A DNA stretch of 32,421 nt from DASTSN01 sp035549175 (GCA_035549175.1 DASZRL010000002.1:1-32421); one strand, 5' to 3'; positions 1-7,679 are shown, counted from the first letter of the stretch. Numbers and translations: made by a program. Notes: generated from the letters alone by a model not told the origin.

Positions 1-1
1 C

Positions 2-625
2 TACCAGCTTTCCGTCATCGACGTGTTCAGCCGCAGGATCTTGTGCTGGATTTTCCAGCCAAGTATCCGTCAGCAGGATGTCGTGGCATTAATGCGCTCG
101 CTGGATCTTCGTTTTGGGCTTAAAGGCGTTATTATCCGAAACGATAATGGCTCGCAATTTATCGCCTATAGCGTCAGGGAAACGCTCCGGCAAATGGAGG
201 CCCGCCAGGAATTTACCCACGTGGCTACCCCGGAAGAAAACGCTTACATAGAAGCTTTTCATTCTATCCAGCAACGCGAACTCATGGATCGATTTACTTT
301 TTCCAGCTTTTATGAAGCCAAACAACACATCCAAAAGTATATGTACTGGTACAAGCATGTCCGGCGTCATGGCGCCATCGGATGGATCACCCCCATGCAA
401 AAGTGGGAGCAGGGCCTGTCCTGGCTGACGGTTAGGCCACCATCAGCGCCGGCTTCGGCGGACTTGTCAAGGCCGGACATGGATTATGCCTTGTGGGAAG
501 CGTCCGCTTCGTATAGCCTTGACAAGGCTGACGAGCCGGGCTATCTTTGCCTTACCGGCTACCAGGAAAAACATGATTTTGTAGTAAACCAATTTAAGAA
601 AACTGTCCAGCTAATAGGGGGTTAA
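2..625 (+). CDS. IS3-family transposase OrfB (integrase core), 5' end outside window
   Basis: This is the C-terminal part of a DDE recombinase that cuts and joins the ends of an IS3-family element. The three catalytic acids are all visible: Asp in VIDVFSRR, Asp in RNDNGSQF, and Glu in EENAYIEAFHS. They are followed by the HIQKYMYWYKHVRRHGAIG region typical of the rve/IS3 C-terminus. The frame is already open at base 2, so the gene begins upstream of the window, and the GTG at 23 is an internal codon. After the usual end of the family (near base 420) the frame continues for about 65 residues of unfamiliar sequence up to the stop. That tail may be element-specific or a read-through into the element end. 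Activity cannot be judged without the missing 5' part. Confidence 0.85.
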   Translation, partial: YQLSVIDVFSRRILCWIFQPSIRQQDVVALMRSLDLRFGLKGVIIRNDNGSQFIAYSVRETLRQMEARQEFTHVATPEENAYIEAFHSIQQRELMDRFTFSSFYEAKQHIQKYMYWYKHVRRHGAIGWITPMQKWEQGLSWLTVRPPSAPASADLSRPDMDYALWEASASYSLDKADEPGYLCLTGYQEKHDFVVNQFKKTVQLIGG

Positions 626-874
626 GACAACCTTTAGCTGGCCGATCGCAGCATACAACTTTTCTGTATCCGGTTCCTGGTGTTCGGTGGATTGCGTGCG
701 CTCAAACTTGGCAGCCAGGTTCTCCAGAAACTCTGCCTTCCACTTGGAGATCATCACCGGGTTTACTTCGAACTTCTTGGCCAGCTCAGCCAACGTCTGC
801 TGGTTCTTAACGGCCTCTAAGCCTACTTTGGCCTTAAAGGCGGCGCTGAATTTGCGGCGGGATTGCTCTTGCAT
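611..874 (-). pseudogene. Truncated IS3-family OrfA (HTH_Tnp_1)
   Basis: The 87-residue frame begins MQEQSRRKFSAAFKAKV and continues with AELAKKFEVNPVMISKWK. This is the helix-turn-helix of IS3-family OrfA proteins, which bind the element ends. The match holds through KLYAAIGQLKV (near base 628). The next five residues, before a stop, are unrelated, because the reading enters the end of the opposite IS fragment. The usual C-terminal leucine-zipper part and the frameshift into orfB are missing, so this is a broken gene. The ATG at 874 is clear. Confidence 0.8.
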
Positions 875-948
875 AATTGAGGTTTAAATTAATAAAAATT
901 ATTAACTAACCCTCTGGTCTGAATTTAGGGGAGTATTATAAAAATCAA

Positions 949-1875
949 TTACTTAGTTTGTCGATCTGTTAGTTGTTGATGGGCTAGCAAAAAGCCAAAG
1001 GCATGATTGTATTTTTGCCCCTTTGTTTGTACCCAATCGGTAAAAGCTTTCACTTCAGGCTTAATTTCTTTATAGATAAAAACCATTTTTCCTACTGGCG
1101 GAAGATCAATATGCGTTGTTTCTAATTTTTGAATGAGCTGATCCAGGTTGTCATAAAAATTTTCATCTTCATCAACCTTTCCGTTTTCATTCAAATCAAC
1201 GGGAACAACTTTGATTCCCGGTCTTTGCGTCCTTGATTGAAGGTCATAAACAAAACCCAGATTATTATATGCAACGCCCAGACTATCATTCAATACATTT
1301 TGAAGGAGCACATTATCATCAGCTATTTTCGTGTCAAGATTTGCTAAGTCATCTATTTGCTTCCCAAAATGTTTAGAGAACGTTGCTGATGCGCATGCAC
1401 CCCTCGTATATACCCGAATGGGCACATGGGTGGCGCCTCCGGAAAATTTAAAACTAAATTGTTCCTGATCACCCCTAAAATATATTTTTTCAAAATCGGC
1501 TTTAGATAAGCCATGCTTCTGAAGATCGACCCATGCCGGATTTTTCTCATTAACAATAGGAACAATGGCAAACCTGCTAACGACTGAATATATTCCTCTG
1601 TCAGGATTCTCCTTATCCACAGGAGTCCCTGTCATAGAAATATCAGCATTCTGTAAACCAAATTGTATAACAATGTCTATATCGGAATTTTCCCTTTTAA
1701 ACTCTTCTGCCCATTTCTCGACAAGAGGGTAAAAAAATCGTGTTCCGGTTATAGTAATAGTTCTTTTTATTTTGCTGTGTTGCTCCTGGCTATTAAAAGA
1801 ACTTGAAATTAAAACTAATACCAGCAATACCGCTACAAAACATAACTCTAAGTACTTACTAGATCTTTGTTTCAT
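949..1875 (-). CDS. PstS-like periplasmic solute-binding protein (PBP type II)
   Basis: The product is a 308-residue exported protein of the phosphate-binding (PstS/PBP-like) fold. The N-terminus has a basic stretch and a long hydrophobic segment (about residues 10-26) with no lipobox cysteine, so it is either a signal peptide or an uncleaved anchor. The mature part opens with ITGTRFFYPLVEKWAEEF, matching the PstS opening, and has VYTRGACASATFSKHFG where PstS proteins carry the anion-binding Ser-Gly-Thr loop. A DLNENGKVDEDENF stretch looks like an EF-hand-type calcium loop. I chose the ATG at 1875, directly before the basic/hydrophobic segment. An upstream TTG at 1908 would overlap the susD stop but adds an unlikely leader. 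It is third in the susC-susD operon and probably handles the same ligand. No ABC permease or ATPase is present. Phosphate is the default guess; another oxyanion is possible. Confidence 0.72.
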   Translation of the reverse strand: MKQRSSKYLELCFVAVLLVLVLISSSFNSQEQHSKIKRTITITGTRFFYPLVEKWAEEFKRENSDIDIVIQFGLQNADISMTGTPVDKENPDRGIYSVVSRFAIVPIVNEKNPAWVDLQKHGLSKADFEKIYFRGDQEQFSFKFSGGATHVPIRVYTRGACASATFSKHFGKQIDDLANLDTKIADDNVLLQNVLNDSLGVAYNNLGFVYDLQSRTQRPGIKVVPVDLNENGKVDEDENFYDNLDQLIQKLETTHIDLPPVGKMVFIYKEIKPEVKAFTDWVQTKGQKYNHAFGFLLAHQQLTDRQTK

Positions 1876-1904
1876 AATTCTGAATTTTATAATTGAAGAT
1901 TCTC

Positions 1905-3242
1905 TCAATACCCGGGGTTTTGCGTAAGATTTGAATTAATCAAAATTTCTTGCCTCGGTATAGGCAAAAGAAGTTTGTTGACATCAGTGATTCCAAGCAC
2001 CTCTTGCGCTTTTCCCGTTCTGATTAAATCAAACCAACGATGCGATTCGTACGCCAATTCCATCCTTCTTTCCAAAAGAATCTTATCAATCAATTCATCT
2101 GTCGTGCCTACGGCGGTAATAGGAGGAACATTCGCCCGATCGCGAATCACATTTAAATCGCTTAAGCCTTCAGCTAATCTATTTTGCCGCGCTCTAGCTT
2201 CAGCTCGTATCAAATACATTTCTGCCAGACGAAGCACATAAGATTGATCTTCCCCAGTAGCGATGTGAAAATTCATATTGCCGTACGTAACTCCCCCGGC
2301 GTTAAAAATGAGCGCAGAGCGCGACCCGCCAACATTAGGATCCTTCAAGAGTGCAACAAAATCATCAGTGGGCAAAAATTCTTTTTTTCCACCAGTTGTC
2401 GGATTTTGAAACCAATTAGTCGCATAGACATTCTTATTATTGATGGTATAATCCACTTCAAAAATCGATTCCGAGGTGTTTTTTACAGAATAAAACTGGC
2501 TATAGGGCTTCACTAATTTAAAATCAGCAGAATCGTTGATAATTTGAGTCGCATAATCTTCAGCCTTGGTCCAATTCTTTTCGTATAAATACAATCTTGC
2601 TTTTAATGCTTTTGCCGTGTATTGATTTGCTCTGTTGCGATCCACTATTGAAGGCAATAAGGATTCTGCACTGTCTAAATCCTTCTCGATAAATTGGTAG
2701 ACTTCAGAAGGAGGGCTATTTCTAATATCCTTTGCATCAATTGGCGATTCTGTGGGCTTGGAAACAATTGGAACATTACCCCATAGACGAACGAGATCAA
2801 AATAACACAATGCTCTAAGAAAAAAAGCTTCCCCTTTCTCCCTATTTCGCTCTGCCTGATCAAGCGTAACATCATTAATTAAAGGAATTTTTTCAATGAT
2901 ATTGTTAGCTATGTTTGTAGTTTTATAAATGGCAGACCACAATTCTTGAACACGGGAGTTGGTGGCAAAGACTGCATACACATCAAACTCGCGGTTGGTG
3001 GGTGTGTTACCCACCCATTTTATATTGTCGCTTAAAAGGTTGGTGATATACCGAAATGTATTGCCCTGATAAGTATTTTGGGACAAAGCATTATACGCTC
3101 CCACCAATGCCGCTTGCGCGCTTCTTTTATCAACAATGGATTGAGACTGATCAATGTATAATTGAGATTGTGTATCTAATACCTTTTTGCATGAGATTAA
3201 CACAACCGAAATCGAAATAAGAATTACGTAAACTAATTTCAT
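1905..3242 (-). CDS. SusD/RagB-family outer-membrane nutrient-binding lipoprotein
   Basis: The 445-residue lipoprotein starts with a signal peptide ending LISCKK, in which Cys18 is the likely lipidated residue. SusD proteins sit as a lid on the SusC barrel and capture the ligand outside the cell. Family features seen are the early AQAALVGAYNALSQNTY segment, the helical (TPR-like) region with EKGEAFFLRALCYFDLVRLWGNVP, and the C-terminal block YVLRLAEMYLIRAEARARQN, LNVIRDRANVPP, LLERRMELAYESHRWFDLIRTGKA. At 445 residues it is shorter than many SusD proteins of 500-600 residues. It starts 12 bp after the susC stop, so the two are co-transcribed. No glycan enzymes adjoin it, so the ligand need not be a sugar. 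Confidence 0.93.
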   Translation of the reverse strand: MKLVYVILISISVVLISCKKVLDTQSQLYIDQSQSIVDKRSAQAALVGAYNALSQNTYQGNTFRYITNLLSDNIKWVGNTPTNREFDVYAVFATNSRVQELWSAIYKTTNIANNIIEKIPLINDVTLDQAERNREKGEAFFLRALCYFDLVRLWGNVPIVSKPTESPIDAKDIRNSPPSEVYQFIEKDLDSAESLLPSIVDRNRANQYTAKALKARLYLYEKNWTKAEDYATQIINDSADFKLVKPYSQFYSVKNTSESIFEVDYTINNKNVYATNWFQNPTTGGKKEFLPTDDFVALLKDPNVGGSRSALIFNAGGVTYGNMNFHIATGEDQSYVLRLAEMYLIRAEARARQNRLAEGLSDLNVIRDRANVPPITAVGTTDELIDKILLERRMELAYESHRWFDLIRTGKAQEVLGITDVNKLLLPIPRQEILINSNLTQNPGY

Positions 3243-3254
3243 TGGATTAATTTT

Positions 3255-6200
3255 TTAAAAAGAAACATTGACTCCCGCCTGGAATGTTCTAGGCTGCGGT
3301 GCAATTGCCTGATCATACCCTAAAACATTTTGATCCCCGTTAGAAACATTTACCTCAGGATCAACCCCTTTATACCTTGTAATAGTAAGTAGGTTTATTG
3401 CTGACAAATAAACTCGAACTGTTGACATTTTCCATTTCGCCATTATTGATTTTGGCAAAGAATAGCCCACAGAAAGATTACGCAATCGAACATAAGAACC
3501 ATCTTCCAAAAAGCGGCTCGGAATAATCGCAGCATTATTTCCTGATGCTGTTAATCTTGGAACGTCAGTAATATCTCCGGGTTTCTGCCAGCGATTCAGT
3601 TCTTCTTTTAACATGGCAAATACACCATTACGAGAACCGCCATGACCCATTCGATAACGGGTGTTATCCCATATATCATTTCCAATCGAATAATTGAAAG
3701 CAGCTTGTACATCAACATTTTTAAAAAGAATGAAATTATTCGTTAATCCACCAAACCATTTCGGCCATGCATTGCCCAAAATTTGAAGATCTGCATCAGT
3801 CACTTTACCATCTTTATTCAAATCATCAAACAAGACATCGCCAGTTTGAGGATCAACGCCTAACTGCTTATGCACGTAAAATGAATATAGAGGATGGCCT
3901 TGCTGAAGAATAATCACACCAGTTTTGATAATCGGTGTGGGAAGTTTTTCAATCAAATTTTTATTGGTTGAAATATTCAGGTTGACATTCCACGAAAATT
4001 TCTCTTTCTGGAAAAGGTTTGCACTGATGTTTAATTCATACCCTTCATTGCTCATTTCTCCAGCATTGGCGAAAATGCTGGTATACCCTAATTGGCTTGA
4101 TACAGGTAGTTGTAATAAAAGATTAGTAGTATACTTTCGATAATAATCGAAACCGATATTAACTCTATTAGAAAAAAAGGCCGCATCTGCACCAAAATCT
4201 GCTTGCCTGGTTGTTTCCCATTTCAGATCAGGATTTGCCATTTGTATAGGTGCAATGCCCGAAACATCCTGGTATGTATTTCCGCCAGACCACAAACCTT
4301 TCGAAGCAAAATCAGGAATGCCATTTTGATTTCCGGTACTTCCATAACTCGCTCTGAATTTGAGATCAGAAAAAATATTCAAGGCTTTTACAAAATCTTC
4401 TTGCCCTGCTCTCCATGAAATTCCTGCAGCTGGAAAATACCCCCACTGGTGATCTTTTCCGAAACGTGAAGAAGCGTCCGCACGGAGGTTAACATCAACC
4501 GAATATTTTTTGTTATACACATAATTCACCCGGCTGAAATAAGAAACCAAACCCGCATCAGAGGAAGAAGAAGTTCCCGTCTGAATTGCTGAAGATGTGA
4601 TCTGTGAAAATCCGTCTGTAGGAAAACCGATGCCCGTAACACTCGTTACGTCAAAACTTTCTTTTTGAACTGTGTTGCCTGCTGTAATGGCAAAGGCATG
4701 AATCCCGTTAATTGTCTTATTATACGTAAGTAGTTGCTCATTGATCAAAGTAAGGTTCCGTGTGATGGCAGATGTTGCAGAACCATTTGTAGGTGCTTGC
4801 CCAATGTAAGTTTTCGAATTGAAGAAATTATCTTCTTTTGATTCATTGAAATCAATGCTCCAGCTTGTCCGTAGTTTCAATCCTTTTGTAATGGCAAACT
4901 CACCATATACATTGCCTGTAAACCTTGTTCCAATATCTGTAAAGTGCACTTCCTTAATGGCTGCAATTGGATTTTCAAAAAGGGAAGGTCTTGCGTAGGA
5001 ACCATCAGCATTAAACAAGGGAAGATAGCTCGGTGTGTAAAGAGCGCCGTTGACGGCACCGTAGGGTACATTATTGTTTGGACTTTTGATGCGATCTGTT
5101 TTAACGGCATCAATTGATGCGCCGATCTTTATTGCCTCCCTTAATTGATGATCGACATTCACGCGAAGACTATACCGTTTGAATGCATCTGGTTTTACAA
5201 TGGATTCCTGGTCAAAATAATTCCCTCCCAGATAAAAACTTGTTTTGGCGTCACCGCCATTTGTGGAAATATCTATGTTGTGTGTTGGTGCACGCTGAAA
5301 AATAATTCCGAGGCGATCATAGGTTGGCTGCTCTTCCGGCAAACCTAACCCCCCTTCTGATTTAGGACGAAAAGGCCTCGTGGCATAGGGTTTTCCATCA
5401 TTAATCCATGTTTCGTTTTGAAGCAAGGCTTCTTCGGGACCCGAAAGCGGTGTCCATAGCTTCGGGGCTTTTGAAGAGCCATAGTAATATCCTATATTCA
5501 CTTTCGATTTGCTGTTGAGCCTTCCATGTTTTGTTGTGATAAGAATAACACCATTTGCACCCCTTGATCCGTAAATAGCAGTCGCATCAGCATCTTTTAA
5601 GATTTCAATGGATTCAATATCGGCAGGATTCAAATCAGCCAGGGGATCGGTGACTTGACCGCCTGTTGAAACAGACTGCAAACTCCTGTTATTAATAAAA
5701 ACACCATCCACAACATACAACGGGTCGTTACTTGCGTTTATAGAGGTGGAACCTCGCACCCGAAGAAATATTCCTGATCCCGGTACGGGTGAATTTGCAG
5801 AAGTCAGAACTCCAGGAGCTTTGCCCTGCAATAATTGATCGATACTTGCCGAAGGAATATCTTCTATCTGGGAAACGTTTACAGAACTAACGGAACTCGC
5901 TAAATTTTTCCTTGATTGTGTACCATAGCCAACAACCACAACATCTTTCAATTCATTGCTTGTTGGAATCATAGAAATGGTAAAGTATCCCTGGTCCGTT
6001 TGCGTAGCTTCCATTGTCTGGTAGCCTACATAAGTTACGGAATAGGTTAAGGGAAGATGCTGCGCCGTGACAATAGTAAATTCACCGTTATCATTGGTGA
6101 CCACTTCATGCGTGCTGCCTTTGATATGCACTGTTGCACCTGGTAATGATGATTTTGTTTTTTCATCAATTACTTTACCGCGCAATGTATTATTTTGAGC

Positions 6201-6287
6201 AACAGCATAGGATGCCACGAATAAAAAAGCAGCAAGAAAAAACGGCGTGGAAGGATATTGTGTGACTCTTTTGGCAGAAATGTTCAT
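3255..6287 (-). CDS. SusC/RagA-family TonB-dependent outer-membrane transporter
   Basis: The 1010-residue TonB-dependent barrel imports the ligand captured by its SusD partner. Domains in order: signal peptide (about 1-30, ending in AVAQ); CarboxypepD_reg-like domain (about 33-110) with GKVIDEKTKSSLPGATVHIKG; the SusC signature DVVVVGYGTQSRKNLASSV; plug domain with LRVRGSTSINASNDPLYVVDG and IEILKDADATAIYGSRGANG; then a beta barrel to the terminal aromatic strand FQAGVNVSF. Length is normal for the family. It is first in a leftward operon with susD and a PstS-like protein. The leader is unusually long (about 370 nt) and the promoter overlaps a perfect palindrome. Base composition is much more AT-rich than the genes right of 7100, suggesting acquisition by transfer. 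Confidence 0.95.
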   Translation of the reverse strand: MNISAKRVTQYPSTPFFLAAFLFVASYAVAQNNTLRGKVIDEKTKSSLPGATVHIKGSTHEVVTNDNGEFTIVTAQHLPLTYSVTYVGYQTMEATQTDQGYFTISMIPTSNELKDVVVVGYGTQSRKNLASSVSSVNVSQIEDIPSASIDQLLQGKAPGVLTSANSPVPGSGIFLRVRGSTSINASNDPLYVVDGVFINNRSLQSVSTGGQVTDPLADLNPADIESIEILKDADATAIYGSRGANGVILITTKHGRLNSKSKVNIGYYYGSSKAPKLWTPLSGPEEALLQNETWINDGKPYATRPFRPKSEGGLGLPEEQPTYDRLGIIFQRAPTHNIDISTNGGDAKTSFYLGGNYFDQESIVKPDAFKRYSLRVNVDHQLREAIKIGASIDAVKTDRIKSPNNNVPYGAVNGALYTPSYLPLFNADGSYARPSLFENPIAAIKEVHFTDIGTRFTGNVYGEFAITKGLKLRTSWSIDFNESKEDNFFNSKTYIGQAPTNGSATSAITRNLTLINEQLLTYNKTINGIHAFAITAGNTVQKESFDVTSVTGIGFPTDGFSQITSSAIQTGTSSSSDAGLVSYFSRVNYVYNKKYSVDVNLRADASSRFGKDHQWGYFPAAGISWRAGQEDFVKALNIFSDLKFRASYGSTGNQNGIPDFASKGLWSGGNTYQDVSGIAPIQMANPDLKWETTRQADFGADAAFFSNRVNIGFDYYRKYTTNLLLQLPVSSQLGYTSIFANAGEMSNEGYELNISANLFQKEKFSWNVNLNISTNKNLIEKLPTPIIKTGVIILQQGHPLYSFYVHKQLGVDPQTGDVLFDDLNKDGKVTDADLQILGNAWPKWFGGLTNNFILFKNVDVQAAFNYSIGNDIWDNTRYRMGHGGSRNGVFAMLKEELNRWQKPGDITDVPRLTASGNNAAIIPSRFLEDGSYVRLRNLSVGYSLPKSIMAKWKMSTVRVYLSAINLLTITRYKGVDPEVNVSNGDQNVLGYDQAIAPQPRTFQAGVNVSF

Positions 6288-6657
6288 TTCGAAACGTTAT
6301 GTAGTTTTTGGAGTAAATTTTGATGGCTAAATATTTTCCTGGTCAACAGCCGGCAAGCGTTAAAAGCCAATCGCCGACTTTACCTGCGTTACCGGACTGC
6401 TGGCCAGAAATTGGAGCTGTTTAAGCAAGAATTATCTCATTCATGCAAATGCACGAACAGTCAATTCAAGTCTGTGTTATTTCAACAGCAACCAGAACAA
6501 AATAAATTCACTGAAGAGCGAAAACAGAATTTGATCGCCATTGCAGATTTCGCAAAAACATTTTGCGTGTACATTGCTGTAAACTTTATGGTTAATGCTT
6601 TTGCTGTTGGCGATTAACAGCATTGAATCATCAGTAGCAATTAGTCTACTAATTTAG
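6288..6657 (-). other. Long structured 5' leader of the susC operon
   Basis: There are about 370 nt between the predicted transcription start and the susC ATG, and I see no convincing gene here on either strand. Read on the minus strand, a 10-bp stem with a single-base bulge forms between 6392-6402 and 6344-6353. It encloses a 6-bp hairpin between 6376-6381 and 6363-6368. The element ends about 57 nt before the start codon. It fits no riboswitch class that I recognise. Confidence 0.4.
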
Positions 6658-6662
6658 TAGAC
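6644..6662. promoter_or_regulatory. Perfect 9-1-9 palindromic operator
   Basis: GTCTACTAATTTAGTAGAC is a perfect inverted repeat of two 9-base arms around one base. It abuts the -7 box of the susC promoter and covers the predicted transcription start, the classic position for a repressor. Its core ACTAATTTAGT fits the ACTRWWWYAGT core of type-1 sites of IscR, an Rrf2-family regulator. Assignment to Rrf2 is inference from that core alone. Confidence 0.65.
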
Positions 6663-6669
6663 AAAAATA
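6662..6669 (-). promoter_or_regulatory. Predicted susC promoter -7 box (TATTTTTG)
   Basis: On the minus strand this reads TATTTTTG, an exact match to the Bacteroidota TAnnTTTG element. Its last base is the first base of the palindromic operator. No TTG is visible near -33, but the upstream DNA (6670-6725) is almost pure A/T. Confidence 0.6.
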
Positions 6670-6976
6670 ATTATTATTTTTTTTAAAAAAAATATTTTTC
6701 AGAAAAAATTTTTTGCCCCGTAAAATTTTTGATAAGGTTTGTTTCAATTAGACGCACGTATTTGCCGCTATTAAAAGCATAAATTCTAAATCGACCCGAA
6801 GATTTCGCTAAAACAAATTATCAATCATATAGAATACGCGCCCAGACATCATCTGAAAATAGGGAACATCAAATAATGGATAGTCGATACTATTTGGTAA
6901 TTGTTATGGCACAAGGTTATTTGCTGGCGGCAATAGCGAAGAAATTAAGAGTCAGGAAATAGTATAACCTTTTTTA
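6670..6976. other. AT-rich intergenic stretch without a recognisable gene
   Basis: Between the susC promoter and the tRNA terminator I find no open frame with coding character, no repeat array and no clear RNA gene. Runs of A and T dominate 6663-6715. A short hairpin (ATAGT-CGAT-ACTAT) at 6880-6893 is too small to name. Confidence 0.5.
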
Positions 6977-6980
6977 CCCC

Positions 6981-7023
6981 AAATAAAAAATCCCTTAAAA
7001 CATTTTAGGTATTTAAGGGATTT
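6981..7023 (-). terminator. Intrinsic terminator of tRNA-Arg
   Basis: A 12-bp inverted repeat (AAATCCCTTAAA at 6988-6999 with its complement at 7012-7023) is followed on the minus strand by a run of T. It lies about 10 bp beyond the 3' end of the tRNA gene. Confidence 0.85.
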
Positions 7024-7033
7024 AAAAAATCAG

Positions 7034-7105
7034 TAGTCCCGACAGGAATCGAACCTGTATCAAAAGTTTAGGAAACTTCTATTCTATCCATTGAACTACG
7101 GGACC
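7034..7105 (-). tRNA. tRNA-Arg (anticodon CCT)
   Basis: This 72-nt gene folds into a full cloverleaf on the minus strand. The acceptor GGTCCCG pairs with CGGGACT (one G-T pair), with discriminator A. The anticodon arm is GAAGT-TTCCTAA-ACTTT, and the T arm is ACAGG-TTCGATT-CCTGT. The loop gives anticodon CCT, which reads AGG arginine codons. CCA is not encoded. Its 3' end faces the low-GC block at 1-7033, a common integration geometry. Confidence 0.96.
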
Positions 7106-7128
7106 GAGCCGGCTTTCCGGCCGAACCG

Positions 7129-7136
7129 CAAATGTA
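7129..7136 (-). promoter_or_regulatory. tRNA-Arg promoter -7 box (TACATTTG)
   Basis: On the minus strand TACATTTG matches TAnnTTTG and ends 23 bp before the tRNA 5' end, which suits a short processed leader. I see no -33 TTG. Confidence 0.6.
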
Positions 7137-7184
7137 ATCGATTCCTGGCTATTGCCGAAGACCGGCCGATCCTCTCAAAATGCG

Positions 7185-7193
7185 TATCTTTTG
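7185..7193 (+). promoter_or_regulatory. Probable promoter of the VOC gene (TATCTTTTG)
   Basis: TATCTTTTG resembles TAnnTTTG with one extra T and lies 20 bp before the ATG at 7214. Confidence 0.4.
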
Positions 7194-7213
7194 CTCCTAA
7201 TCTTCCCTGAGCA

Positions 7214-7654
7214 ATGAAAAAACTCCTTTACGGTTGCCTGCTGGCCGCCCTGCTGCCCATTTCCGGGGCCCTGGCCCAGAGCGCCAACCATGTTACGATC
7301 TATGTGGTCGACCTGGAAAAATGCGCCGACTTCTACAAAAATGTCATGCAGTTGGAAGTGATCCCCGAGCCCTTCCACGACAACCGCCACGTCTGGTTTC
7401 GGACCGGCCCCCATACCCAGTTGCACGTGGTCAAAGGTGCCAGGGAAGTAACAAGCCACGACATTAATATCCACATGGCCTTTACGGTCCCCTCGGTGGA
7501 GGATTTCATGAGGCACCTGAAGGCCCTCCATGTGCGTTTCGGCAACTGGGCCCAGACCCGGGAGGAGCCTGAGATCCGCCCCGATGGCGTCAAGCAGATC
7601 TACCTGCAGGACCCTGAGGGATACTGGATCGAGGTTAATGACGACCGATTCTGA
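7214..7654 (+). CDS. Exported VOC (glyoxalase/bleomycin-resistance fold) protein
   Basis: The 146-residue protein has a signal peptide (MKKLLYGCLLAALLPISGALAQ, cleavage likely after residue 21) followed by a single vicinal-oxygen-chelate domain. The paired beta-alpha-beta modules are clear: NHVTIYVVDLEKCADFYKNVM and the second half NIHMAFTVPSVEDFMRHLKAL. Candidate metal ligands are His in NHVTIYV, His in QLHVV or NIHMAF, and Glu in YWIEVND. VOC proteins include glyoxalase I, dioxygenases and resistance proteins; the sequence alone does not choose. Export to the periplasm is unusual for glyoxalase I, so I leave the reaction open. It stands alone, with its own promoter. Confidence 0.88.
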   Translation: MKKLLYGCLLAALLPISGALAQSANHVTIYVVDLEKCADFYKNVMQLEVIPEPFHDNRHVWFRTGPHTQLHVVKGAREVTSHDINIHMAFTVPSVEDFMRHLKALHVRFGNWAQTREEPEIRPDGVKQIYLQDPEGYWIEVNDDRF

Positions 7655-7679
7655 GCCCGGCTGGTTGATTCCATCCCCC

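Larger units (their letters stand above)
1..905. mobile_element. Nested remnants of IS3-family insertion sequences
   Basis: Two pieces of IS3-family transposase genes face each other. The 3' part of an orfB reads rightwards and ends near 625. The 5' part of an orfA reads leftwards from 874 and loses its family sequence near 628. The simplest reading is that one element inserted into the orfA of another. The sequence at 605-623 looks like an IS3-type right end, but the matching left end lies outside the window, so the terminal repeats and target duplication cannot be confirmed. An AT-only inverted repeat at 889-905 lies just upstream of the orfA start. Confidence 0.65.

Noticed and set aside
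6411..6617. A 68-codon rightward frame in the susC leader region
   Set aside because: It lies antisense within the predicted leader, has no promoter or start context, and its composition shows no domain or family character.
6288..6660. A Pho-box-like sequence near 6579-6610 supporting phosphate control
   Set aside because: The resemblance is to single half sites only, with no second repeat at the right spacing; the perfect palindrome is a far better operator candidate.
1..7033. An attachment-site repeat of the tRNA 3' end within the low-GC block
   Set aside because: I looked for a second copy of the tRNA T-arm and acceptor sequence left of 6988 and saw none, so an island boundary is proposed only at the tRNA side.
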